A DNA stretch of 64,000 nucleotides from JABMQB01 sp964575025 (GTDB lineage: Bacteria > Bacteroidota > Bacteroidia > Bacteroidales > Prolixibacteraceae): NCBI GenBank assembly GCA_964575025.1, contig CAZNPV010000014.1:1-64000 (forward strand), given 5' to 3'. Below are positions 9,582-17,258 of this stretch, one piece after another. Numbering within the stretch: position 1 is the stretch's first letter; the number at the start of each line of letters is the position of its first letter. The notes below the pieces were generated by a model. The model saw only the letters and a program-made list of their open reading frames with translations, was not told the origin of the DNA and did not search any database. The position numbers and the translations under genes were made by a program.

Positions 9582-10142
9582 TTATGGTTGTACCAACCCG
9601 TTAATAACTTCCTTCATTTCGTCAAACTCTTCCTGTTTGAAAAGACGGGTCATGTCTACAATTTTTCCGTTTTTATCCAAAATGATATTCCGGGTTACTC
9701 CTGCGCCTTTTGCTGCAATGGTATGAAAGATCTTTGCTCCAGGGTCGAGCGCTAGCGGATAGGTGATTTTCATCTCCTCAGCAAAGGTTTGTACTTTTTC
9801 CAACGGTTCGTCCATATCAATTCCGAAAAGGGCAAAGTTTTCGTTATCTTTATGCTTCTGCCATATCTCTTTTTCAATATGAGGCATTTCTTTCCGGCAC
9901 ACCGAGCACCAGCTTGCAGTAAACTGAAGCATCACCACTTTTCCTCTCAGATCATTCGTTGTCAGAATTGTGCTATCGGTTAGTACCAACTCAACATTAG
10001 GCATCTGCTGACCGATCTCTACAATGTAGCCATAATCCTTCGGAACCTCCTGCCTCACATTCTGTGCATCCACAGCAAGGAACGATATCAGGAAAATGAG
10101 GATGCCAGTTGTTCTGTTTAAAGCAATGAATGGATCTTTCAT
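9582..10142 (-). CDS. TlpA/ResA-like thiol-disulfide oxidoreductase, exported
   Basis: A 186-aa protein with an N-terminal signal segment (ILIFLISFLAVDAQ), so it is periplasmic or anchored. A thioredoxin-like AhpC/TSA-TlpA domain follows with the redox pair Cys79-Ser-Val-Cys82 in ASWCSVCRKEMP. Proteins of this kind keep cytochrome c CXXCH thiols reduced or act as general envelope thiol reductases; ccsBA is two genes downstream, which fits such a role (inference). It is embedded between purU and hisH. Its start codon directly abuts a REP-like repeat that also precedes hisB. Start chosen at the Met of the signal peptide. Confidence 0.85.
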   Translation of the reverse strand: MKDPFIALNRTTGILIFLISFLAVDAQNVRQEVPKDYGYIVEIGQQMPNVELVLTDSTILTTNDLRGKVVMLQFTASWCSVCRKEMPHIEKEIWQKHKDNENFALFGIDMDEPLEKVQTFAEEMKITYPLALDPGAKIFHTIAAKGAGVTRNIILDKNGKIVDMTRLFKQEEFDEMKEVINGLVQP

Positions 10143-10285
10143 ACGATTGTAATTGTTTATTATTATAAATATCAAATGGAACCCGCCCCGTCCTGATCCC
10201 GGTTTAAGGGACCGGGATTTCTTTTGTTTCTCCCCTTGTAAGGGGAGCTGTCAGCCGGATGGTTGACAGAGGGGTGTGTTCAACT
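10140..10285 (-). repeat. REP-like palindromic element ending at the tlpA-like start codon
   Basis: The element contains three hairpins: ATCCCGG/CCGGGAT (10196-10218), CTCCCCTT/AAGGGGAG (10230-10247) and CTGTCA/TGACAG (10248-10269), followed by AGGGGTGT. Next to the gene is an A/T-rich segment, AATAAACAATTACAATC, read on the minus strand and running straight into the ATG. The same order of blocks, with the identical 17-mer, lies upstream of hisB. Bacteroidota genomes often carry such CTCCCCTT..AAGGGGAG palindromes dispersed between genes. Confidence 0.75.
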
Positions 10286-10390
10286 TCCCGATCGGAACTC
10301 GTTTCTGATTTATTTTTCCCGTTGCGAATATATGCATATTGTAGTAACATAGATCCATCTGATCCGGTTCATTTATTAAAACAACCTTTT

Positions 10391-11275
10391 TTAATTAAAG
10401 ATCACCGTTCGGTTGTGATATACCAGGATTTTTCGTTGTAAATGATTATAAACAGCCCCGGAAAGAACAATTTTTTCCAGGTCCCGTCCTTTGCGTATCA
10501 GTTTCTGTACGGTATCCACATGGCTGCAACGGATCACATCCTGTTCGATAATCGGTCCGGCATCGAGGTCTCCGGTAACATAATGGCTGGTGGCCCCAAT
10601 GATTTTCACTCCGCGCTCATGGGCTGCATGATAGGGTTTTGATCCCGCAAAAGCGGGTAAAAATGAATGGTGTATGTTAATGATCTTGTTTGGGTATGCC
10701 GACACAAAATCATTGGAAAGAATCTGCATGTAGCGGGCCAGTACAATAAAATCGATGTTCTTTTCCTTTAGCAAAGCTATCTCTTTTTGCTCCTGTTCCT
10801 TTTTATTGTCTTCCGTTTTCGGGAAATGATAAAAATCAATATCGAACCGTTCGGCAACCGGTTTTAATTTTTCATGGTTGCTGATAATAAGGGGTATTTC
10901 CACATCCCATTCTCCGGCAGCATACCGGGACAGGATGTCAAACAGGCAATGCGGCATTTTCGATACAAAGAGGGCCATTCGGGGTATGTTGTTTGAAAAA
11001 TGGAGGGTCCAGGTCATATGAAATTTTTTGCCGATCAGGGTATTAAAATATTCCCCGATCTTGTTACGCTGTATGGAGAATCCATCCAGTTCCCATTCCA
11101 CACGCATATAAAAAATCTTTTCTTCCCGGTCGACATGCTGGTCAAGGTATAGGATGTTCCCTTTGTTTGTATTCAGGAATTCAGTAACAATAGCAAGGAT
11201 TCCCTGTTTATCCGGGCAAAATATAAGCAATATGGCCGTATTCCTTTTTTCGCGCAATGATCGTATGGTTTTCAT
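10391..11275 (-). CDS. purU: Formyltetrahydrofolate deformylase
   Basis: This 294-aa cytoplasmic enzyme hydrolyses 10-formyl-tetrahydrofolate to formate and tetrahydrofolate, balancing one-carbon pools. An N-terminal ACT domain (about 12-90, beginning AILLIFCPDKQGI) is followed by a formyltransferase-fold catalytic domain. The catalytic residues are in INIHHSFLPAF, GATSHYVTGDLDAGPIIEQD and the VLARYMQ segment. It follows hisB by 19 nt on the same strand. A link is plausible, since histidine synthesis releases AICAR, whose recycling consumes 10-formyl-THF, but this is inference. Length is normal for PurU. Confidence 0.93.
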   Translation of the reverse strand: MKTIRSLREKRNTAILLIFCPDKQGILAIVTEFLNTNKGNILYLDQHVDREEKIFYMRVEWELDGFSIQRNKIGEYFNTLIGKKFHMTWTLHFSNNIPRMALFVSKMPHCLFDILSRYAAGEWDVEIPLIISNHEKLKPVAERFDIDFYHFPKTEDNKKEQEQKEIALLKEKNIDFIVLARYMQILSNDFVSAYPNKIINIHHSFLPAFAGSKPYHAAHERGVKIIGATSHYVTGDLDAGPIIEQDVIRCSHVDTVQKLIRKGRDLEKIVLSGAVYNHLQRKILVYHNRTVIFN

Positions 11276-11294
11276 CTGTCAACAGTTTTTCCGG

Positions 11295-12419
11295 TTATAA
11301 GGTTCCTTTGGTTGAGGGCAACCCGAAGTGATACTTATCGCGTTTTATGGCCATTTTGATGGCTTTGGCAAAGGCTTTGAAGATGGCTTCAATTTTATGG
11401 TGTTCATTGGTCCCTTCGGCTTTAATATTCAGGTTACACCGGGCGGTATCGGAGAAGGATTTAAAAAAGTGGAAAAACATCTCGGTGGGGACGTCGCCCA
11501 CTTTTTCGCGTTTAAATTCGGCGTTCCAGGTCAGCCACGGGCGTCCTCCGAAATCGATCACGGCCTGGGCCAGGCAATCATCCATTGGAAGGACGAAACC
11601 ATAGCGTTCCATTCCTTTTTTATCGCCGGTAGCTTTCCTGAAAACTTCCCCCAGGGCCAGGGCTGTATCTTCAATGGTATGGTGTTCATCCACATCCAGA
11701 TCGCCTTCCACCTGGATGTTCAGATTGCACCCCGCATGGCGTCCGATCTGTTCCAGCATATGGTCGAAAAATTTCAATCCGGTGTGAATGGAACTATTTC
11801 CGTTTCCATCAAGGTTAAGTTCTGCCCGGACGGTGGTTTCCTTGGTGGAACGGATAATGCTGGCTGTACGTGACGGAGTCGCCAGGCAGGCATATACATC
11901 GTCCCAGTTGTCGGTAACCAATACGCAATATTCGGAAAGTCCCGATTTTCTCAACTCGTCCGTCATCTCTTTCCGGTTCAGAAGAATTCCCTTTGAACCC
12001 AGGTTTTTTGCCAGTTCCATATCGGTCAGCCTGTCTCCGATTACATAACTGTTTGCCAGGTCATACCCGCCCTTCAGGTATTCTGTAAACATCCCGGTAA
12101 GGGGTTTTCGGGTAGGGGCATTCTCTTCCGGAAGACTCCGGTCTATAAGCATGTTGTCAAACGTGATTCCTTCATTTTCAAATGCTTTTAACATTTTATG
12201 CTGGGCCGGCCAGAACCTATCTTCAGGAAAACGGTCGGTTCCCAGTCCATCCTGATTGGTTACAATGACCCGTTCAAAATCCAGGTTCTTCTGAATCAAA
12301 AAAAGATTCCTGAAAACCCCGGGGTAAAATTCCAGTTTATCAAGCGAGTCAACCTGGAAATCCTCCGGAGGTTCAATGATCAATGTTCCGTCGCGGTCTA
12401 TAAAGAGTGCTTTTTTCAT
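11295..12419 (-). CDS. hisB: Bifunctional histidinol-phosphatase / imidazoleglycerol-phosphate dehydratase
   Basis: A 374-aa two-domain enzyme catalysing two late steps of histidine synthesis. The N-terminal HAD phosphatase has the nucleophile motif FIDRDGTL (Asp8, Asp10). The C-terminal dehydratase starts near residue 185 and shows the metal-binding motifs DEHHTIEDTALALGE and NEHHKIEA. I start at the Met of MKKALFID. The frame is open 59 codons further upstream, but that stretch is translated REP-like repeat, not protein family sequence. The upstream repeat ends exactly at this ATG. hisC is upstream and purU downstream on the same strand. Confidence 0.95.
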   Translation of the reverse strand: MKKALFIDRDGTLIIEPPEDFQVDSLDKLEFYPGVFRNLFLIQKNLDFERVIVTNQDGLGTDRFPEDRFWPAQHKMLKAFENEGITFDNMLIDRSLPEENAPTRKPLTGMFTEYLKGGYDLANSYVIGDRLTDMELAKNLGSKGILLNRKEMTDELRKSGLSEYCVLVTDNWDDVYACLATPSRTASIIRSTKETTVRAELNLDGNGNSSIHTGLKFFDHMLEQIGRHAGCNLNIQVEGDLDVDEHHTIEDTALALGEVFRKATGDKKGMERYGFVLPMDDCLAQAVIDFGGRPWLTWNAEFKREKVGDVPTEMFFHFFKSFSDTARCNLNIKAEGTNEHHKIEAIFKAFAKAIKMAIKRDKYHFGLPSTKGTL

Positions 12420-12515
12420 ATGATTGTAATTGTTTATTTTCAAAGGTAACCCGCCCGTTCCTTTTCTTCTGTTCTCCCCTTTTGAGGGGAGAGGGGTGTC
12501 CCTATCGGGGCTTGT
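12417..12515 (-). repeat. REP-like palindromic element ending at the hisB start codon
   Basis: This is the second copy of the element found upstream of the tlpA-like gene. Palindrome CTCCCCT/AGGGGAG at 12474-12491 is followed by AGGGGTGT (12492-12499). A CCCGCCC block lies near 12450, and the A/T-rich 17-mer AATAAACAATTACAATC (minus strand) runs into the ATG of hisB. It is shorter than the other copy, lacking the ATCCCGG and CTGTCA hairpins. It fills the gap between hisC and hisB. Confidence 0.75.
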
Positions 12516-12596
12516 TTCATAATGAAATCCATTTTTAAAAGGGTTTGCTCCGGCCCGCGGATTTTTTCTTCCCGGCTGAGCTTCCCGTGTTGTCAA

Positions 12597-13643
12597 CTAT
12601 AGGCATGCAGCCGCGTAATGATGCAAGGCATGGATGAGCAGTGCATTATCTTCTCTTCTGCCAATGGTTATTCTGAGGCTGTTTTCACACAAATGGACTT
12701 TTGAACGGTCACGGACAATAATGCCTCTTTCAACCAGGTATTGATACAGGTTTTTTGCATTTTGTACTTTCACCAGAATAAAATTTGCATCCGAAGGAAA
12801 AACTTTTTCTGTAAAGGGGAGTTGTTTTATTTCTGCAGAAAGTTTTTCCCGTTCTTTCAGAATCTGTTTGATCCATTTATCTTTTGGAGTGTTTTGATTC
12901 AGAAGTTCCAGGAGCTTTTGCTGAGCCAGTACATTTATATTATAGGGGTATTTGATTTTATGTAGTACCTGGATGATCTCTGCAGAGGCAAATGCCATTC
13001 CGAGGCGTAATCCTGCCATTCCCCATGCTTTGGAGAATGTATGCAGGATAACCAGATTGGGGTATTTTTTGAGTTCCGGGAGCAGGCTTTGTCCGGGTGC
13101 AAAATCAATATATGCTTCGTCCAGAATGACCAATCCATTGAACTGCGTTACAATTTTTTTCAAAGCGTTTGTGTCGAGGCAGTTCCCGGTAGGATTGTTG
13201 GGGGTACAGAGAAAAGCCAGTTTGGAATGTTGATCGGCCTGGTTTAAAAAAGTATCTGCATCCATTCCGAAATTTTCAGGATTCAGCGAAACTTTTCTGA
13301 TCTCCACATCATTAATATTGGCAGCTACTTCATACATTCCGTAGGTTGGGTTGGTTATCAGTATGTTGTCTCTGCCGGGTTGGCAAAACGCCCGGATCAA
13401 CAGATCGATCGCTTCATCGCTCCCGTTTCCGAGGAATATCGATTCCACCGGGATGTTCTTTACCGCGGCCACTTTTTCCCGGACTTTTCGTTGCAACGGA
13501 TCGGGATAACGGTTGTAGGGTTCATTAAAAGGGATTTCGTTGGCATCGAGATAAACCAGGGCTTCCCCGGTGTATTCATCACGGGCTGAAGAATAGGGCT
13601 TCAGGTCTCTGATGTTTTTTCTTAGCAGCATTTCAGTATTCAT
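12597..13643 (-). CDS. hisC: Histidinol-phosphate aminotransferase
   Basis: A 348-aa PLP-dependent class I/II aminotransferase that converts imidazole acetol phosphate to histidinol phosphate. The PLP-binding lysine lies in HTFSKAWGMAG. Other family motifs are FLGNGSDEAIDLLIRAF, CTPNNPTGN and VILDEAYIDF (Asp that contacts the PLP ring). The C-terminal segment LRITIGRREDNALL ends as in other HisC proteins. An alternative start is the Met four codons in (13631). It follows hisD by 12 nt, in one transcriptional unit. Confidence 0.95.
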   Translation of the reverse strand: MNTEMLLRKNIRDLKPYSSARDEYTGEALVYLDANEIPFNEPYNRYPDPLQRKVREKVAAVKNIPVESIFLGNGSDEAIDLLIRAFCQPGRDNILITNPTYGMYEVAANINDVEIRKVSLNPENFGMDADTFLNQADQHSKLAFLCTPNNPTGNCLDTNALKKIVTQFNGLVILDEAYIDFAPGQSLLPELKKYPNLVILHTFSKAWGMAGLRLGMAFASAEIIQVLHKIKYPYNINVLAQQKLLELLNQNTPKDKWIKQILKEREKLSAEIKQLPFTEKVFPSDANFILVKVQNAKNLYQYLVERGIIVRDRSKVHLCENSLRITIGRREDNALLIHALHHYAAACL

Positions 13644-13655
13644 GAAGGTGAATGT

Positions 13656-14960
13656 TTATGGGTTGATCGTCTCTTTAATTTTTTTTATTCTTACCGTTAC
13701 GGCATTTTTGTGTGCTGTCAGCTGTTCCGTTTCTGCCATGGTTTCGATCACCGGTCCCAAGGTAAGCAATCCTTTTTTGGTGATTTCCTGGAAGGTAATG
13801 GTTTTCATAAAGCTTCCCAGGTTGATTCCGCTGAACGATTTTGCCCATCCGTTTGTTGGCAGGGTATGGTTTGTCCCGGATGCATAATCTCCGGCACTTT
13901 CAGGTGTGTAGAGGCCCAGGAATACCGAACCTGCATTTTTGATTTTATCTGCGATCTCCCCCTTATTTTTGGTGGCAATGATCAGGTGTTCCGGGGCATA
14001 TTCATTCACAAGCTGTATCAGTTTTTGTTCATCTTCCATGCCGATCAGGCAACTATGGGCAAGCGCCTGCAGGGCAATTTCCCTGCGGGGAAGCTCCTTC
14101 AGTTGTACCGTCAGTTCTTTTTCAATCCGGCTGATCAGCCCGATAGCTGAAGTGACCAGTATCACCTGGCTGTCGGCACCATGTTCAGCTTGTGACAGGA
14201 GGTCGGCAGCAATAAAGGATGGATCCGATGTTTCGTCAGCGATAACAGCCACTTCTGAAGGGCCTGCAGGCATGTCGATGGCAACATCGTTCATTCCTGC
14301 CAGTTGTTTTGCTGCTGTCACGTATTGGTTTCCCGGGCCGAAAATTTTATAGGTTTTTGGGATCGTTGTTGTACCGTAAGCCATGGCTCCTATTGCCTGT
14401 ACCCCTCCCAACCGGTAAATTTTTGATACGCCTGATCGTTTCGCTGCATACAAAATGGCCGGATGGATCTTTCCCTGCCTGTCGGGAGGTGAGCATAGGA
14501 TGATCTCTTCACAACCGGCAATCTGAGCCGGAATAGCCAACATCAGAACCGTTGAAAAAAGAGGAGCTGTTCCTCCCGGTATGTATAAACCCACTTTTTC
14601 AACCGGAACCTGCTTTTGCCAGCAAATCACACCGGGAGAGGTTTCGACCTTTGATTCCTCCTTTTTTTGGGATTCATGAAAAATCCGGATGTTCCGTGCA
14701 GCAACCTCTATAGCCTCTTTTAAAGCCCTGCTCAGGTTCTTCTCGGCAGCAGCTATTTCTTCCTTCCCAACCTCGAACCAGGGAATCCCGATTCCATCAA
14801 ATTTTTTGGTAAATTTTCGCAGGGCTGTGTCGCCTCTGTTTTTTATTTGCTGCAAAATATCCTGTACCGTAGGATACAAATCAGAAACATCAAAAAGTGG
14901 ACGCTTCAGGATGCGGGGCCATTCCGTTTGCGGAGGATTGATATATTTCTTCATGCGCAC
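13656..14960 (-). CDS. hisD: Histidinol dehydrogenase
   Basis: This 434-aa zinc enzyme oxidises histidinol to histidine in two NAD+-dependent steps. Recognisable family segments are KVGLYIPGGTAPLFSTVLM, the HisD signature region around IDMPAGPSEVAVIAD, the zinc/substrate area LLSQAEHGADSQ, and NEYAPEHL. The C-terminal NHTLPTNGWAKSFSG carries conserved His and Gly residues. A second Met two codons in could be the start. It lies between hisG and hisC on the minus strand. Length is normal. Confidence 0.96.
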   Translation of the reverse strand: MRMKKYINPPQTEWPRILKRPLFDVSDLYPTVQDILQQIKNRGDTALRKFTKKFDGIGIPWFEVGKEEIAAAEKNLSRALKEAIEVAARNIRIFHESQKKEESKVETSPGVICWQKQVPVEKVGLYIPGGTAPLFSTVLMLAIPAQIAGCEEIILCSPPDRQGKIHPAILYAAKRSGVSKIYRLGGVQAIGAMAYGTTTIPKTYKIFGPGNQYVTAAKQLAGMNDVAIDMPAGPSEVAVIADETSDPSFIAADLLSQAEHGADSQVILVTSAIGLISRIEKELTVQLKELPRREIALQALAHSCLIGMEDEQKLIQLVNEYAPEHLIIATKNKGEIADKIKNAGSVFLGLYTPESAGDYASGTNHTLPTNGWAKSFSGINLGSFMKTITFQEITKKGLLTLGPVIETMAETEQLTAHKNAVTVRIKKIKETINP

Positions 14961-15012
14961 TATTTAGGTTTTCATCTGTTTTTCTGACACATTCTGGGCA
15001 GATTGTTTTTTA

Positions 15013-15873
15013 TTAAAAGATCATTTTTTCAATGGGAACCACAAGGATTCCTTCGGCGCCTGTTTTTTTTAGTTTATCGATCACTTCCCAGAAATCGTTC
15101 TCTTCGATCACAGAGTGTATTGAGCTCCAGCCTTCCTGGGCCAGTGGCAGAACCGTAGGGCTTTTCATTCCGGGCAGGAGATTGGCAATGTCCTGAATTT
15201 TTTCATTGGGTGCATTTAAAAGAATGTATTTTTTTCCTTCTGCCCGCTGAACAGATTCTGTCCGGAATATAAATTCATCCAGGATCTTCTTTTTTCCACG
15301 TGAAAGGTTTGTATTTCGAATAAGGACGGCCTCAGATTTTGCAACCACTTCCACTTCTTTGAGGCGGTTGCTGACCAATGTGGACCCGGAGCTGACGATA
15401 TCAAAGATGGCATCTGCCAATCCGATTCCCGGGGCAATTTCAACCGATCCGCTGATACGGTGTATCTCTGCGTTGATTTTGTATTTGGTGAGGTAGTCCT
15501 TCAGCATAACCGGATAGGAGGTGGCAATTTTTTTCCCGTTAAAAAAAACAGGTCCCGGGTATTCCACGGTTTTGGGAATTGCCAGTGAAAGCCTGCACTT
15601 ACTGAATCCCAGCCGTTTTGAAATAACGACATCCAGTTTTTTTTCCAGCACCTCGTTTTCACCTACGATGCCTACATCGGCAACCGCATCGGCTACGGTT
15701 TGTGTAATGTCGTCGTCGCGCAGGAATAAAACTTCCATCGGGAAATTTTTAGCTGCTGAAATAAGTTTTCTCCTTCCGGGGATCAGTTTTATTCCTGCCC
15801 CGGCAATCAGGTTCATGGATTCTTCGTTTAACCTTCCCCTGGTTTGAATTGCAATTTTTAATGTTTCACGCAT
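15013..15873 (-). CDS. hisG: ATP phosphoribosyltransferase, long form
   Basis: HisG joins ATP and PRPP in the first, committed step of histidine synthesis. The 286-aa length is that of the long form, with the two-domain catalytic core and a C-terminal ACT-like regulatory domain (from about 210: PTVLPLAQEGWSSIHSVI) used for feedback by histidine. Core motifs include IQTRGRLNEES at the N-terminus and the PRPP-binding region GLADAIFDIVSSGSTL. I start at MRETLKIA. An upstream in-frame Met (15942) would run through a terminator-like hairpin and is rejected. It is the first gene of the his block, with a candidate attenuator directly upstream. Confidence 0.95.
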   Translation of the reverse strand: MRETLKIAIQTRGRLNEESMNLIAGAGIKLIPGRRKLISAAKNFPMEVLFLRDDDITQTVADAVADVGIVGENEVLEKKLDVVISKRLGFSKCRLSLAIPKTVEYPGPVFFNGKKIATSYPVMLKDYLTKYKINAEIHRISGSVEIAPGIGLADAIFDIVSSGSTLVSNRLKEVEVVAKSEAVLIRNTNLSRGKKKILDEFIFRTESVQRAEGKKYILLNAPNEKIQDIANLLPGMKSPTVLPLAQEGWSSIHSVIEENDFWEVIDKLKKTGAEGILVVPIEKMIF

Positions 15874-15885
15874 GGTCTTAAACTG

Positions 15886-15913
15886 AAAATGGCCTGCCCA
15901 AAAAGGCAAGCCA
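15886..15913 (-). terminator. Candidate attenuator terminator before hisG
   Basis: On the minus strand TGGCTTGCC and GGCAGGCCA form a 9-bp stem (one G-U pair) with a 6-nt loop, followed by TTTT. It ends 12 nt before the hisG ATG. The 5' arm GGCTTGCC can instead pair with GGTAAGCC (plus coordinates 15952-15959), which lies at the end of the upstream leader ORF. That gives mutually exclusive terminator and antiterminator states. The T-run is short. Confidence 0.6.
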
Positions 15914-15947
15914 CTGTTAATGAATATCTTTAGATCAGACAATACGG

Positions 15948-16019
15948 TTACGGCTTACCTGAATTTAGTAGCATCCAATGGAACCCTTTATGTCCGATCG
16001 TATTTCTCATTCGTTTCAT
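15948..16019 (-). CDS. Candidate his leader peptide (23 aa)
   Basis: A 23-codon ORF with two His codons, at positions 10 and 14 (GHKGFHW), ending in SGKP and a TAA stop. It begins 16 nt after the candidate -7 element and ends 34 nt before the terminator hairpin. The segment GGTAAGCC covering its last codons can pair with the 5' arm of that hairpin. This geometry nearly duplicates that of the leu leader at 57646-57717, which is also 23 codons and also 16 nt from its -7 element. The number of His codons is low compared with the run in the enterobacterial his leader, so I hold the assignment as probable, not certain. Confidence 0.55.
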   Translation of the reverse strand: MKRMRNTIGHKGFHWMLLNSGKP

Positions 16020-16035
16020 TTTCTTTTTCTGCCAG

Positions 16036-16068
16036 CAAGTATAGTCATAAATTCCAATCTATGCAAAA
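16036..16068 (-). promoter_or_regulatory. Candidate Bacteroidota promoter of the his operon
   Basis: On the minus strand TTTTG (16064-16068) and TATACTTG (16036-16043) are separated by 20 nt. This resembles the Bacteroidota -33 TTG / -7 TAnnTTTG pattern with one mismatch in the -7 element. Transcription would start about 6 nt on, near 16030, just ahead of the candidate leader peptide. Confidence 0.5.
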
Positions 16069-16085
16069 GAAAAGAGGTGAAATTA

Positions 16086-17234
16086 TCAGAACATATTTTT
16101 CATTTTTTCAAAAAAACTTTTTTCTGAGCTGGAGGGGCCTTCCTGGAATCCCGGAGAGTCCATCAGTCGTTCAAGGATTCTTTTTTCTTCGGGGGTGAGT
16201 TTTTTTGGAATCCAGACATGAATACGCACCAGGAGGTCGCCCTGTCCGTATCCGTTTACATCGGGCAGACCTTTTCCGCGCAGCCGTAATATTTTTTCGG
16301 GTTGAGATCCTGCCTCGATCTTTACTTTCACTTTTCCCTCCACGGTGGGTATTTCTTTGGTTGTTCCCAGGGTGATTTCAGGAAAGGATAAAAAGAGGTT
16401 GTATATAAGGTTGTTGTTGTTACGTATCAGCTCTGGATATTCCTCTTCGTGGATAACCACCAGGAGGTCTCCGTTAATGCCGCCGCGTCTGCCGGCATTT
16501 CCTTTTCCGGAAACATTGAGTTGCATTCCTTCGCCTACGCCGGCCGGTATTTTCACCTTAATAATCTCTTCATCACGGACCACTCCTTCTCCGGCACAAT
16601 GGGTACATTTGTTGGTAATTATCTGTCCTTCACCGTGGCATGACGGACAGGTTGATGTGGTCTGCATTTGTCCCAGCAAGGTATTTTGAATCCGGGTTAC
16701 CTGACCTGTTCCCCGGCAGGTGCTGCATGTTGAATAGGAGCTTCCTCCCTGTGCACCGGTACCGTTGCAAGAGGGGCAGGCTACATATTTTTTTACTTTC
16801 AGTTTTTTTTCGGTTCCGTGAGCTATTTCCTTCAGGGTTAATGTCACTTTTATCCGCAGGTCGGAACCACGGCTGACTCTTCTTCCCCGGCTCCGGCTTC
16901 CGCCGAACCCACTGAATCCACCAAATCCAAAGGCGTCACCAAATACGTCACCAAACATCGAGAAGATATCGTCCATGGACATGCTGCCGCCACTGAAACC
17001 TCCGGCACTCCCAATGCCTGCATGGCCAAATTGATCGTATCGTTGTTTTTTTTCAGGATCACGCAATACTTCATACGCCTCGGCTGCTTCCTTAAATTTC
17101 TCTTCTGCTTCCTTGTTCCCCGGATTTTTATCGGGATGATGTTGAATCGCCTTTTTGCGGTACGCCTTTTTAATTTCTTCGGCCGAAGCATTTTTGCTGA
17201 CTCCTAAAACTTCGTAATAATCTCTTTTAGCCAT
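16086..17234 (-). CDS. dnaJ: Chaperone DnaJ (Hsp40)
   Basis: A 382-aa type I J-protein that delivers unfolded clients to DnaK and stimulates its ATPase. The J domain contains HPD at residues 33-35. A Gly/Phe-rich linker follows (about 75-125). The zinc domain has four CXXCXGXG repeats (CPSCNGTG, CSTCRGTG, CPSCHGEG, CTHCAGEG). The C-terminal substrate domains end near 350. I start at MAKRDYYEVLG; six in-frame residues upstream are not family sequence. grpE ends 24 nt upstream, making a grpE-dnaJ operon. dnaK is not in the window. Confidence 0.97.
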   Translation of the reverse strand: MAKRDYYEVLGVSKNASAEEIKKAYRKKAIQHHPDKNPGNKEAEEKFKEAAEAYEVLRDPEKKQRYDQFGHAGIGSAGGFSGGSMSMDDIFSMFGDVFGDAFGFGGFSGFGGSRSRGRRVSRGSDLRIKVTLTLKEIAHGTEKKLKVKKYVACPSCNGTGAQGGSSYSTCSTCRGTGQVTRIQNTLLGQMQTTSTCPSCHGEGQIITNKCTHCAGEGVVRDEEIIKVKIPAGVGEGMQLNVSGKGNAGRRGGINGDLLVVIHEEEYPELIRNNNNLIYNLFLSFPEITLGTTKEIPTVEGKVKVKIEAGSQPEKILRLRGKGLPDVNGYGQGDLLVRIHVWIPKKLTPEEKRILERLMDSPGFQEGPSSSEKSFFEKMKNMF

Positions 17235-17258
17235 AATTTCGTAATTCAACATTGAATG

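Noticed and set aside
12420..12596. A 59-codon N-terminal extension of hisB.
   Set aside because: The stretch is the REP-like repeat translated by chance; HisB begins normally at MKKALFIDRDGT.
15874..15942. An N-terminally extended hisG starting at 15942.
   Set aside because: The extension would translate through the terminator-like hairpin, and HisG family sequence begins at MRETLKIA.
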